DNA of 55,810 bases from JAICLK01 sp035478715 (GTDB lineage: Bacteria > Patescibacteriota > Saccharimonadia > Saccharimonadales > UBA4665): NCBI GenBank assembly GCA_035478715.1, contig DATIJK010000029.1:1-55810 (forward strand), given 5' to 3'. This document shows, in pieces, positions 24,995-32,905 of this stretch (within the stretch, counting starts at the first letter, position 1; every line of letters begins with the position of its first letter). A model generated the notes under the pieces. That model had not been told where the DNA came from. It made no database searches and worked only from the letters and a program-made list of their open reading frames with translations. A program made the translations under genes and the position numbers.

Positions 24995-25450
24995 ATGAAA
25001 CTGTTAAATTTACGAAACCAGCGAGGGACAGGCAATATTGAAATCGTCATCCTGTTGGTTGTCATCGCGATTTTATCAGGCTTGATTATGTTAACGCACA
25101 AAGGTATCGACGAGAAACAGGATAACAGCGAACGGCAACGCGATGTTGATGAATTACAAGTCGCGGTCGAGGCTTATTTCTCCCAGTTCAACCAATACCC
25201 GACTTTCACTGATATTAATAATGAACCCTGGCGTCAAACATATATGAAGGGCCTCAGTAAAGAAGTATTGCGCGACCCTGGCGGCAGCAGCTATCAGCTT
25301 GCCGGGACACCAGCAAAAAATATTTACGCTTACCATGTGACATCCACAAACGGAAAAACATGCGATAACATTCACTCGATCTGCACCGAATACACACTGA
25401 CCGCCACGTTCGATGGCGGCGGATCGTACACGAAAAAGAACTTAGATTAA
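24995..25450 (+). CDS. Type IV (pseudo)pilin
   Basis: A 151-residue prepilin: MKLLNLRNQRG, then TGNIE with Glu at +5 and the hydrophobic helix IVILLVVIAILSGLIML. The globular part (DELQVAVEAYFSQFNQYPTF, CDNIHSICTEYTLTATF) is GspG-like with one likely disulfide. The ATG at 24995 is preferred over GTG 24986, which would lie three bases after the TATAAT box at 24977-24982. Its globular domain is repeated in the membrane protein at 7031-7762. It lies downstream of the pilus-ATPase-like gene. Confidence 0.85.
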   Translation: MKLLNLRNQRGTGNIEIVILLVVIAILSGLIMLTHKGIDEKQDNSERQRDVDELQVAVEAYFSQFNQYPTFTDINNEPWRQTYMKGLSKEVLRDPGGSSYQLAGTPAKNIYAYHVTSTNGKTCDNIHSICTEYTLTATFDGGGSYTKKNLD

Positions 25451-25500
25451 TAACGTCGATAACCGAACAACACCCTCTGGCTCGCCGAACCGTACAAATT

Positions 25501-26172
25501 TTATTGTTCTTTGACGATCTGGTCTTTGTCGACCCGAAGGCCGTCATTTGAAGTTATGCCGCGCGGTACCGCCAAATCGTCATTGGCGCGTTTAGCAGTC
25601 TCTGGGCTGGAATTGATATAGTTTTCGCGCGCCATTAGAATTTTCTGCGCGTAATATTTCGGTTTCGGGCAATATATAAATATGAATTTTGAATGTTCGC
25701 CGGCTGATTCTGCCCGTAAGATTCCATAATCAAACCATGTAGGAATTACGCCGCTTTGTATAACCGTGATGTCCTGCAGGTTAGCCATAGACAACTGGCT
25801 CAATTGTGCACTGAAGAGCCCTACTTGATTCAACTGCGTGATACTATCGGTCGTTACAATCCACCGGTTCCTGTAATACACGAAGGCCGCAACCCACAAC
25901 ACAAGCAGGCTCAAACCTGCCGCAACGATCAGCCCAAAAAGTGCCATCGCCTCTGCCTGGTCCTTGTGAGCCTGGTCGACAACACTTGGAATGATGTATA
26001 CCGCAAACACGCTCAGCGCTATCATAAACAAAGCGACCATGACATAACGGCTAATCATGCCGATGGGATGACGCTTGATTTCACAGATTACCTGCTCGCC
26101 CGGCGACATCGCCTGCAAAGGGTTATGTACCTGTTTGAAATCATCAGGGCTACTATATGTCGTTTCTGCCAT
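25501..26172 (-). CDS. Bacterial PH-domain membrane protein
   Basis: A 223-residue protein: VICEIKRHPIG then two membrane helices (about 40-62 and 72-95), then a PH-like beta domain (RNRWIVTTDSITQLNQVGLFSAQLSQLSMANLQDITVIQSG is the core, cited by its landmarks WIVTTDSI, LSMANLQDIT and WFDYGIL). This is the bPH_2/YdbS-type layout common in Patescibacteria, with no assigned reaction. TATAAT (minus strand, 26181-26186) is eight bases before the ATG, so leaderless. Confidence 0.82.
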   Translation of the reverse strand: MAETTYSSPDDFKQVHNPLQAMSPGEQVICEIKRHPIGMISRYVMVALFMIALSVFAVYIIPSVVDQAHKDQAEAMALFGLIVAAGLSLLVLWVAAFVYYRNRWIVTTDSITQLNQVGLFSAQLSQLSMANLQDITVIQSGVIPTWFDYGILRAESAGEHSKFIFIYCPKPKYYAQKILMARENYINSSPETAKRANDDLAVPRGITSNDGLRVDKDQIVKEQ

Positions 26173-26279
26173 TTTCCAATATTATACTGTAGCGCAAACT
26201 ACTACTCCATATATATTATACAATACTATTAAGTTTTTGTACATTATTCTTTCGCAAAATCGCGTGCTAATGTTTATGT

Positions 26280-26444
26280 GTGGGCTATTTCACTCTGATA
26301 GAACTTATATTGATCTCTTCTACCGCCTTATTGTATGTTTATCGAGATAAAGATAGTGCGCTGAAATGGGCTTTTTTAATACCGGGAATACTTGCGGTCA
26401 GCAGTACCATGTATGTTGTTTTGTCGTTCCAAGCTGGCTTCTAA
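26280..26444 (+). CDS. Possible small membrane protein, 54 aa
   Basis: In an otherwise empty 300-base gap a frame opens with GTG and encodes GYFTLIELILISSTALLYVYRDK, a hydrophobic helix, followed by a second helix (AFLIPGILAVSSTMYVVL). TGC plus TAATGT (26265-26273) lies six bases upstream, which fits the leaderless pattern of this genome. The FTLIEL run recalls prepilin cleavage motifs, but Gly is one position off and the leader is missing, so this is probably chance. Confidence 0.4.
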   Translation: MGYFTLIELILISSTALLYVYRDKDSALKWAFLIPGILAVSSTMYVVLSFQAGF

Positions 26445-26470
26445 ATTTGATGTAGCCAAAAATATGAAAG

Positions 26471-27502
26471 CTAGATTAAACTTGCTTGGCTTTGGTTGCC
26501 TTTGGTCGAGAGACCTAAGTGCCGGTATGTCTTAAGTGTGACTTTGCGGCCGCGGGGAGTGCGCTCTAACAAACCGATCTGCATCAGGTACGGTTCGATG
26601 AAATCTTCCAAAGTTCCCCGTTCTTCAGATGTAATTGCCGATAACGTTTCGATACCAACCGGTCCGCCATTATAATGTTCGATGATTTTTTCGAGCAGCA
26701 TGCGGTCTGCCGGATCCAAACCGAGATCGTCGATTTCCAATAGTTGCAATGCTTGATGGCTAATTTTGGCGTCGATGATCCCGTCACCGTTCACATCTGC
26801 ATAATCTCGTACACGTTTAAGCAGCCTATTTGCGATTCGTGGCGTAAGCCGAGCTCTTTGCGCTAAATCATGCGCAGCATTTCTTTCGATTTTGACTTCC
26901 AGTATCCCGGCGGCACGCTCGATAATCTGCTGTATTTCGTCAGGATTATAGAACTCCAACCGATGTATCATGCCGAAACGGTCACGCAATGGTGCTGCCA
27001 ACGAACCCGTGCGAGTTGTTGCCCCGATAATCGTAAATTTCGGCAAATCTAATCGCAAGCTGCGCGCACTCGGGCCCTTCCCCAACATTATGTCGAGTTT
27101 GAAATCTTCCATCGCGCTGTATAAAACTTCCTCGACCGTGCGCGGTAACCGGTGGATTTCATCGATAAACAAAATGTCGCCGTCCTGCAAATTTGTCAGC
27201 AGACTGGCCAGATCCCCTGCCCGCTCCACTGCCGGCCCGGAAGTTATACGGATTGAGGCGCCCATTTCGTTGGCGATTACGCTGGCCATGGTCGTCTTAC
27301 CCAGTCCCGGCGGACCGTACAGCAAAATGTGGTCGATCGGCTCGCCCCGTTTTTTGGCGGCGGCAATCGCCAGTTGCAGATTCTTCTTTAGCCGCTCCTG
27401 ACCGATGTAATTATCAAAATCTTTGGGCCGCAGCGTATTTTCAATCTCAATTTCCTGGACGTCGTCAGCATCCGCTCCGGTATTTACAATCCTATCAATC
27501 AC
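26471..27502 (-). CDS. ruvB: RuvB, Holliday-junction branch-migration helicase
   Basis: A 343-residue AAA+ motor. Walker A GPPGLGKTT, Walker B FIDEIHRL, sensor GATTRTG, arginine finger segment RDRFGMI, and the C-terminal winged helix (IEPYLMQIGLLERTPRGRKVT) are complete. GTG start; TATACT (27509-27514) six bases upstream gives a leaderless transcript. It is separated from ruvA by a hypothetical gene and a small peptide gene. Confidence 0.97.
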   Translation of the reverse strand: MIDRIVNTGADADDVQEIEIENTLRPKDFDNYIGQERLKKNLQLAIAAAKKRGEPIDHILLYGPPGLGKTTMASVIANEMGASIRITSGPAVERAGDLASLLTNLQDGDILFIDEIHRLPRTVEEVLYSAMEDFKLDIMLGKGPSARSLRLDLPKFTIIGATTRTGSLAAPLRDRFGMIHRLEFYNPDEIQQIIERAAGILEVKIERNAAHDLAQRARLTPRIANRLLKRVRDYADVNGDGIIDAKISHQALQLLEIDDLGLDPADRMLLEKIIEHYNGGPVGIETLSAITSEERGTLEDFIEPYLMQIGLLERTPRGRKVTLKTYRHLGLSTKGNQSQASLI

Positions 27503-27516
27503 TATTCTAGTATAGC

Positions 27517-28185
27517 TTACTTGAACATACCGCTAAAGATTAGGCCTGTTAACAACACTTCGCCAAGCCTAGTTTGTTGCGGATTATAGTTTTCATCCGC
27601 CAATGCACGGACGGTAAGTTTCAGGATATTCATACCGCATTCAGACTGCTGAATGATCTGACTGCACATGAATTTTACTGCAGAAGGAAATGCAGTACTT
27701 TTAAGCTCATCCGGGGTAGACCGGTAGGTCGCGAATACCATCTCGCGTGATCTAATATCTGCCGAGTCAGGATTCAAAAGCAGGCTAATCAATCGTGCCG
27801 CCGAACCTCTTGCTCCCGTACCTCGACCGTCCGCCGGCCTTCCCATTGCACCTAATGAAAAATCGCTATCGCCGGCGAACAAGGCACACTGAAAATAATT
27901 TTCCGGGCTGTGCGGGGCGTCATAAATCCTGAGCCTCGCAGTACTTTCAGTCGCCGTAAAGGCTCCGCCCAACCGGTATACTTCAGATCTCCCGATCACG
28001 AACTGCGGTGTTTCAAATGTCAAACCGTCTACTATCTGTCCAAAATCAGCATCAAGCATAACTTCTCTGGCCCATCGGCACATGCCGACGGCCGCCACAT
28101 AGCCTGCAACCGCCGCTTGACGCTGTAAGCATAAGCTTTCATCGATAGTCCCTTCAAATACAGTTAGCTCAGCTAAGCCGGCCAT
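27517..28185 (-). CDS. Hypothetical protein, 222 aa, within the ruv region
   Basis: No recognised family. A soluble protein with an N-terminal helical part containing Cys (CLQRQAAVAGYVAAVGMCRWARE), a Gly/Arg-rich middle (GRPADGRGTGARGSAAR) and a C-terminal half rich in Leu and Gln. The layout resembles other uncharacterised 200-residue proteins of this window (1238, 15722) in size and style only. TATAAT (28196-28201) is ten bases before the ATG. The stop is 14 bases upstream of the ruvB start. Confidence 0.65.
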   Translation of the reverse strand: MAGLAELTVFEGTIDESLCLQRQAAVAGYVAAVGMCRWAREVMLDADFGQIVDGLTFETPQFVIGRSEVYRLGGAFTATESTARLRIYDAPHSPENYFQCALFAGDSDFSLGAMGRPADGRGTGARGSAARLISLLLNPDSADIRSREMVFATYRSTPDELKSTAFPSAVKFMCSQIIQQSECGMNILKLTVRALADENYNPQQTRLGEVLLTGLIFSGMFK

Positions 28186-28282
28186 AGTTCTTTAGATTAT
28201 AACCGTCAGACTGCAATCTAATAAAGTTTCACTATAAATAAAAGTTATACAACCACCGAATTTATAACCTTGACCGACGCAA

Positions 28283-28396
28283 CTAGGCAGCAGCGCCGAC
28301 GCGGCAGGCGATTTTGCTTTCAGAGATGTAGTAAGCAACTGAAATCAAAGCCGATACATTAATTTGTTTTTGTTCGACGATTTGAATAGTTTTCAT
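28283..28396 (-). CDS. 37-residue peptide gene with strong promoter and ribosome site
   Basis: Too short for ordinary gene calls, but well supported. The peptide starts MKTIQIVEQKQINVSA, has a short hydrophobic centre (LISVAYYI) and ends ACRVGAAA with one Cys. AGGAA lies at Shine-Dalgarno distance from the ATG, and the consensus promoter at 28464-28492 gives a leader of about 60 bases. It has no membrane-length helix or known toxin, leader or bacteriocin motif. No transporter or modification gene is nearby. Function unknown. Confidence 0.55.
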   Translation of the reverse strand: MKTIQIVEQKQINVSALISVAYYISESKIACRVGAAA

Positions 28397-28463
28397 TTCT
28401 GTTCCTGTTAATATTTAATGTTTATTCTCCAGCTACCCACACAATAGCTTTGTAACTGATAAC

Positions 28464-28492
28464 ATCTAAGCATTTGCGCTTTGAATTGTCAA
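28464..28492 (-). promoter_or_regulatory. Promoter of the 37-residue peptide gene
   Basis: The minus strand reads TTGACA (28487-28492), 17 bases ending in TGC, then TTAGAT (28464-28469). The -35 is perfect. This 321-base gap between genes holds nothing else except the peptide frame. Confidence 0.65.
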
Positions 28493-28506
28493 CAGATTTT
28501 CGATTA

Positions 28507-29091
28507 TTAACTGCCTGACTTTAAAGCGAGCTTGATACGTTCTTCAGTTGGGAGTTTTTCATCGACATTTTGCAGTGCTTTGGCTGCATCTTGCGGAGAA
28601 TAGCCAAGTGAGACCAAAGCTTCTACGGCTTCGTCTTTTAGCAATAAATTATCTGACTGCAGCATACCGGTTGATCCGAGTTCGACGCCTTCTAATCCGA
28701 CTTTGTCTTTCAGATCTACGACGATTCGTTCGGCCACACGCTTGCCAACGCCATTTGCCTGTTGGATGAATTTTACGTCGCCCCCAGCTATCGCGGCACG
28801 GACCTGGTCCGAATTTCCGATGCTCAAAACATTGATGGCCATTTTCGGGCCGACGCCGTTTACACCCAGCAATAGTTCAAACAGTTTTTTTGTTTCTAAA
28901 CGGACAAATCCGAACAAATCGTGCGAGGCTTCACGGATGTGTTCGTAAATGTAAAGTTTTGCCTCTTTGCCTTGTGCGAGGCTACCATGATCCTCGCCAG
29001 ATACATACACGCCGTAACCGACGCCATGCACGTCTATAACAACCGTATCCAGGAATTTTTCACTAACAATGCCTTGCAGGGTCGCTATCAT
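28507..29091 (-). CDS. ruvA: RuvA, Holliday-junction DNA-binding subunit
   Basis: A 194-residue protein: OB-fold domain I (MIATLQGIVSEK, DVHGVGYGVYVS), two helix-hairpin-helix motifs (LLGVNGVGPKMAINVLS, QANGVGKRVAERIVVDLKDK) and the C-terminal domain III that contacts RuvB (DEAVEALVSLGYSPQDAAKAL). The ATG at 29091 starts exactly at the family N-terminus; a 72-residue upstream extension of the frame is not homologous. TACAAT (29100-29105) lies eight bases before it. Confidence 0.96.
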   Translation of the reverse strand: MIATLQGIVSEKFLDTVVIDVHGVGYGVYVSGEDHGSLAQGKEAKLYIYEHIREASHDLFGFVRLETKKLFELLLGVNGVGPKMAINVLSIGNSDQVRAAIAGGDVKFIQQANGVGKRVAERIVVDLKDKVGLEGVELGSTGMLQSDNLLLKDEAVEALVSLGYSPQDAAKALQNVDEKLPTEERIKLALKSGS

Positions 29092-29123
29092 AGTCTTTAA
29101 TTGTAACGCAATTTTTGCGCATA

Positions 29124-29160
29124 AAAGAAAACCCCCGCGATATTGCCGCGGAGGTTTTAT
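29124..29160 (-). terminator. Terminator after the Pro/Gly-rich gene
   Basis: On the minus strand AAAACCTCCGCG pairs with CGCGGGGGTTTT across a short loop, followed by CTTTT. It separates the 104-residue gene from ruvA, so ruvA uses its own promoter. Confidence 0.75.
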
Positions 29161-29176
29161 AAATCTTTTATTTCTG

Positions 29177-29491
29177 CTAAAGCGCTGAACCAGCTGGGCC
29201 TTGGTCGTCGCTCGGCGCGTCTCCAGGCTGCGGGACTGGTGGAACGCCATCACCTGCCGGCGGCTGAACTGGAGGCAGCGGGGTATCACCGGGGACATCG
29301 CCACCAACTGGCGGGTCTCCGGGTTGCGGCACTGGTGGTACCGGTCCTACTCCACCAAGTAGCGGTTCACCTGGGATTGGTGGCATTTGTGGATCCGGAG
29401 GCATGCCTCCTGCTCCTGCGCCCGGGTCTGCCGGTGCCGGCGGTTCAGGTGCGCCCATTGGATTTGGATCTTGGTTGTCTGCTGGAGGCAT
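29177..29491 (-). CDS. Pro/Gly-rich disordered protein, 104 aa
   Basis: The product is almost wholly Pro, Gly, Asp, Ala and Val, with repeated PPVPQPGD blocks and PVGGDVPGD-like variants; it has no hydrophobic helix or signal peptide and should be disordered and acidic. AAAGGAG stands nine bases before the ATG and a strong terminator follows, so it is a real expressed unit. It sits between ruvC and ruvA. Such sequences may act as linkers or condensate scaffolds; no function can be assigned. Confidence 0.7.
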   Translation of the reverse strand: MPPADNQDPNPMGAPEPPAPADPGAGAGGMPPDPQMPPIPGEPLLGGVGPVPPVPQPGDPPVGGDVPGDTPLPPVQPPAGDGVPPVPQPGDAPSDDQGPAGSAL

Positions 29492-29545
29492 AGTATTTAA
29501 CTCCTTTATGTGCTAATGGTTAAACTGTACCATATCTTACGGTTT

Positions 29546-30022
29546 TTAGCCAAAATTGGCCGTCATACTATGACATATTGCAGCCGCTAACGCATCCGCA
29601 CAATCATCCGGTTTCGGCACTTCTTTTAACTTCAATACTACACGTACCATTTCTTGCATCTGTTTTTTGTCGGCTTTGCCGTATCCGGTCATCGCCTGTT
29701 TGATCTGCAAAGGAGTATACTCGTGAATTTTCAGACCAGCCTGCTGCCCGCACAGCAAAACTACGCCGCGAGCCTGCGATACTGTCATTGCAGTGGTCAC
29801 GTTCTGTGCGAAAAATAGTTTTTCTACCGACATTATTTTCGGTTTATTAGCGGCAATTATATCCGTTAGCTCTTCATATATCGTCGCCAGCCGTACTGCA
29901 TCATCTTCTTTCACGGGTGTTCGGATAACTCCCGCGTCAACGAGTATCGGAACATTCTTCACTACTTCGATAACGCCGAACCCCAAAATCCCTGTTCCCG
30001 GATCAATCCCCAATATTCGCAT
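29546..30022 (-). CDS. ruvC: RuvC, Holliday-junction resolvase
   Basis: A 158-residue RNase H-fold nuclease. The catalytic acids are in place: Asp in GIDPGTG (residue 7), Glu in SVEKLFFAQN (about 67), and the Asp pair in KPDDCADALAAAICH near the end. Length matches the family. TATACT on the minus strand (30030-30035) is seven bases before the ATG and overlaps the -10 of the divergent PLD gene. Confidence 0.96.
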   Translation of the reverse strand: MRILGIDPGTGILGFGVIEVVKNVPILVDAGVIRTPVKEDDAVRLATIYEELTDIIAANKPKIMSVEKLFFAQNVTTAMTVSQARGVVLLCGQQAGLKIHEYTPLQIKQAMTGYGKADKKQMQEMVRVVLKLKEVPKPDDCADALAAAICHSMTANFG

Positions 30023-30029
30023 ATCTAAT

Positions 30030-30037
30030 AGTATAAT
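30030..30037. promoter_or_regulatory. Bidirectional promoter with overlapping -10 boxes
   Basis: On the plus strand TATAAT is 30032-30037; on the minus strand TATACT is 30030-30035. They share four base pairs. One serves the PLD-family gene (ATG 11 bases on), the other ruvC (ATG seven bases on). Confidence 0.65.
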
Positions 30038-30048
30038 GGGTGCCTGAC

Positions 30049-31149
30049 ATGAAATTGAAGCCCATCACCATTTTAAACGGATACGAATATTTCGCGGAAA
30101 TCACTGAAAAGATCGCCGCGACCAAAGCCGGCGACCGCGTCGGCTTGATGTCTATGGCGTTCGACCCGACCGAAAAACGCACTGCTCCGATGTTCCACGA
30201 ATTATTGAAAGCCGCTAAACGCGGCGTGCAGGTCCAATTCAACATCGATGCTTACAGCTTCATGGTCGACGATGCAAAAACACTGCCGACCGGACCAATT
30301 TTCAAATATAAAAACATTAGCAGTTCCCGGCGAGCCGACTATAAGGCGAAGTATGAATTCCTGACCAAACTGGAAGCAAGTGGCGGCAAATACTGCATTA
30401 TGAATATGCCAAAACGCCGGATCGTCAATCCATACGCCGGCCGCTCGCATATCAAGATATGTCTGATAAATGACGAATACTACATCGGCGGCAGCAATCT
30501 TAGTAAATCATGGCAGATGGATCTGACTGCACGCGTTGCTGATAATAAATCTGCCGATATCGTATTCGATTTTTTGCTTCGTGTGTCACGGGCAAAAAGT
30601 GTACGCCGGGCTTTATCAGATAAGGATAAATCCATAAAAATTGATGATACTACTACGCTTATCATTGATTCCGGCGTAAAAAACCAATCGATGATTTTCA
30701 CGCAAGCGCTGGCTTTTATCGACAATGCGAAAAAAAGAATCCTGCTAACCTGTCAGTTTTTTCCAGCAAGCAGCACCGCGCAGCATTTGACGCAAGCCTT
30801 GCATCGTAAGGTTGATGTAAAAGTCTATTATGGCCCGAGCTCGATCAACTTGAACTTTGCCGTGGGAATCAAGCACTACAGCGTAGAGCTTGGCAGTAAA
30901 CTCAAATACCCGAAAGATCTGTTCAAACACCCGATGCCAACCGACAAGCCGAAACTGCATGCCAAATTGATAGCAACCGAACAGGGTATTATGATCGGCA
31001 GCCACAATTATGCAACACAAGGAGTCAGCTTCGGAACCGCCGAATCATCCCTGTTGATCCGCAGACCCGCCATCGAAAAAGAAGCGCTCGACAAACTAGA
31101 ATCGACCTTGAAAAATGCCGAGCTTGAAGATGGCGACCCGAACTATTGA
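30049..31149 (+). CDS. Phospholipase D-family (cardiolipin synthase-like) protein
   Basis: A 366-residue protein with two HKD-type motifs: RSHIKICLINDEYYIGGSN (about residue 133) and LHAKLIATEQGIMIGSHN (about 303), where the Asp of the second motif is replaced. No N-terminal membrane helix is seen, so it may be cytoplasmic or peripheral. Likely reactions are phosphatidyl transfer or phosphodiester hydrolysis. The ATG at 30049 is preferred over GTG 30040, which would be only two bases from the -10 box. It overlaps the Nudix gene's end by seven bases. Confidence 0.82.
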   Translation: MKLKPITILNGYEYFAEITEKIAATKAGDRVGLMSMAFDPTEKRTAPMFHELLKAAKRGVQVQFNIDAYSFMVDDAKTLPTGPIFKYKNISSSRRADYKAKYEFLTKLEASGGKYCIMNMPKRRIVNPYAGRSHIKICLINDEYYIGGSNLSKSWQMDLTARVADNKSADIVFDFLLRVSRAKSVRRALSDKDKSIKIDDTTTLIIDSGVKNQSMIFTQALAFIDNAKKRILLTCQFFPASSTAQHLTQALHRKVDVKVYYGPSSINLNFAVGIKHYSVELGSKLKYPKDLFKHPMPTDKPKLHAKLIATEQGIMIGSHNYATQGVSFGTAESSLLIRRPAIEKEALDKLESTLKNAELEDGDPNY

Positions 31150-31631
31150 TTAAATTTGGCGACTGTACGTACGACATCGCGCCATTCAAAACTACTGCCA
31201 AGTTTTAGAGAATCGAGTTTATTTAATGGAACCCATTCGGGCGGACCGCTCCAAGATTTTTCGTGCTCATCAAAACCTTCACTAGATAATTCGCCCCCTA
31301 CGAAATCGCACGCATAAAAAATTTGCAGGGATTGAACCGGCTTATTGATTCCGGGCATGACAAACAGATTACTTTTACAATTCAAAAGCCGCGGGTTGGC
31401 GACACGTATACCGGTTTCTTCGAATGTTTCTCGTATCGCTGTTTCTTCAGGCATTTCGCCGAATTCTTCGCTGCCGCCCGGCAAAACATATCTACCATGC
31501 TGATTTGTTAATAATACTTTGCCTTTTTGAATCACAACGGCATATATGCCCGGCAACCACCTTAAATCTTTTTCAGGAATCTCGTGTGAATTACCATGGA
31601 TATCAACACATGTGAATTTCTTATCAGACAT
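31143..31631 (-). CDS. NUDIX hydrolase, tandem paralogue 2
   Basis: A 162-residue Nudix enzyme. Box: GSEEFGEMPEETAIRETFEETGI, with all catalytic residues. The N-terminal FTCVDIHGNSHEIPEKDLRWLPGIYAVVI matches the upstream paralogue (FVNCVDIEGRKHKVPTSDLRWRPSAYG), here noted by the shared CVDI and DLRW blocks. The ATG at 31631 overlaps the preceding gene by eight bases, so the pair is coupled; an upstream ATG would overlap 41 bases and lacks homology. Substrate unknown. Confidence 0.88.
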   Translation of the reverse strand: MSDKKFTCVDIHGNSHEIPEKDLRWLPGIYAVVIQKGKVLLTNQHGRYVLPGGSEEFGEMPEETAIRETFEETGIRVANPRLLNCKSNLFVMPGINKPVQSLQIFYACDFVGGELSSEGFDEHEKSWSGPPEWVPLNKLDSLKLGSSFEWRDVVRTVAKFNQ

Positions 31632-32118
31632 GCGAAACATCCTTGATGATCGGGCGCCAGTCATGACTTCCTGTGTAATCTAATGAATCTATTTCGGATA
31701 GCGGATACCATTCCGGCATTTCGGCATAAATTTTTTCGTAAACATCGAATCCGTCCATAGAAAACTCTCCGCCCGCGTAATCACAAACGAAATACAGCAA
31801 AATTGTTTGAAAGAATGATGCGCCCTTATCGGGATATGGTGTTTTAAAAAACTGCGATGCTACCGAAACAAGCCGGGGATTTTTAACGTCGATACCGGTC
31901 TCTTCTTTGACTTCACGCACTACAGCCGCTTCCGGCATTTCACCAAAATCTATACCGCCTCCTGGCAAATTGTGCTTTTTGTAATGCTTTGCCGTAAGCA
32001 ATTGACCATCTCTTATTACAATCCCATAAGCAGATGGCCGCCATCTGAGATCTGACGTTGGCACTTTATGTTTTCTACCCTCAATATCGACACAGTTTAC
32101 AAAAGCCGGTCTACCCAT
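31624..32118 (-). CDS. NUDIX hydrolase, tandem paralogue 1
   Basis: A 164-residue Nudix enzyme with box GIDFGEMPEAAVVREVKEETGI, complete. It is closely related to the next gene along its length, with the same N-terminal CVDI...DLRW block and the same end (PEW.PL..DSL). It overlaps the upstream inositol-phosphatase-like gene by eight bases. It belongs to the yebC operon. Nucleotide-sugar or damaged-nucleotide hydrolysis is likely; the sequence does not decide. Confidence 0.88.
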   Translation of the reverse strand: MGRPAFVNCVDIEGRKHKVPTSDLRWRPSAYGIVIRDGQLLTAKHYKKHNLPGGGIDFGEMPEAAVVREVKEETGIDVKNPRLVSVASQFFKTPYPDKGASFFQTILLYFVCDYAGGEFSMDGFDVYEKIYAEMPEWYPLSEIDSLDYTGSHDWRPIIKDVSHV

Positions 32119-32905
32119 GTATCAGTTCCAGAATTTCATCGTGTACTAATCCGTTTGAGGCGATTCGCCCAATTTTATCATCATATTTCCGCACGTTGCC
32201 CGACAAATCCGTTAGCTTGCCGCCGGCTTCTTCGAGAATTATTTGAATCGCTGCAACGTCCCATGGTTTTGGCGTACCTATCGTAGCTGCTACAGATGTA
32301 CCGGCCGCTACTAAACTGCCACAATAGGCAAACGACCGAAAATTAAAAACCTTACCGCCGTGATTTTCAACTTTGTCGAATACGACACCCGTGGGCAAGC
32401 CGGGTTCCAAAATACGGCTGCTTAACGTCATGTATTGATCCTTGAGTTTCCTCGCTTTAGAAACGTGGATTTGTTCGCTGTTCATGAATGCACCATTACC
32501 GCGTTGCGCCCAGAACAACCGTTTTAAGTAAGGATCATAAACTACGCCAATGATTGGTTCGTCGTTTTCGACCAATGCGAGACAAAATGTAGATAAAGGA
32601 GCGCCAAGCGAGAATGGATAGGTACCATCTATCGGATCGCACACCCAAATTCGCTTGCGATTTGGCTCGAAACTTATTTCTTCGCCAAGCACACCATCAT
32701 CCTGAAACGTTTCACGGACTTTTTTTATGACAAATTTGTTTATCGATAGATCTGCCTCGGTGACGGGTGTATGGTCGTCTTTCCATGTTGTTGATGTATG
32801 GATGCCAAACGCAGCACGCATCATCTTGCCCGAATCGCGCGCAATCGATTTTGCAAATACAAGTTCTTTTTGGAAAGATTTATCCGAAATTTTATGGTTT
32901 GTCAT
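32111..32905 (-). CDS. Inositol-monophosphatase family protein, paralogue 2
   Basis: A 264-residue Li-sensitive phosphatase-fold enzyme. Metal site: GEE in VLGEEIS, DPIDGT in VCDPIDGTYPFSLG, and the closing WDVAA. It could be an inositol phosphatase, a fructose-bisphosphatase or a CysQ-like 3'-phosphoadenosine phosphatase. The ATGA overlap (4 bases) with the upstream paralogue shows coupled translation. Paralogue 1 has the same layout but low to moderate identity. Confidence 0.85.
   Translation of the reverse strand: MTNHKISDKSFQKELVFAKSIARDSGKMMRAAFGIHTSTTWKDDHTPVTEADLSINKFVIKKVRETFQDDGVLGEEISFEPNRKRIWVCDPIDGTYPFSLGAPLSTFCLALVENDEPIIGVVYDPYLKRLFWAQRGNGAFMNSEQIHVSKARKLKDQYMTLSSRILEPGLPTGVVFDKVENHGGKVFNFRSFAYCGSLVAAGTSVAATIGTPKPWDVAAIQIILEEAGGKLTDLSGNVRKYDDKIGRIASNGLVHDEILELIHG

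Noticed and set aside
29092..29307. 72-residue N-terminal extension of RuvA
   Set aside because: It lacks homology, covers the terminator of the next gene and the ruvA -10 box, and RuvA proteins start at MIATLQG-type sequences.
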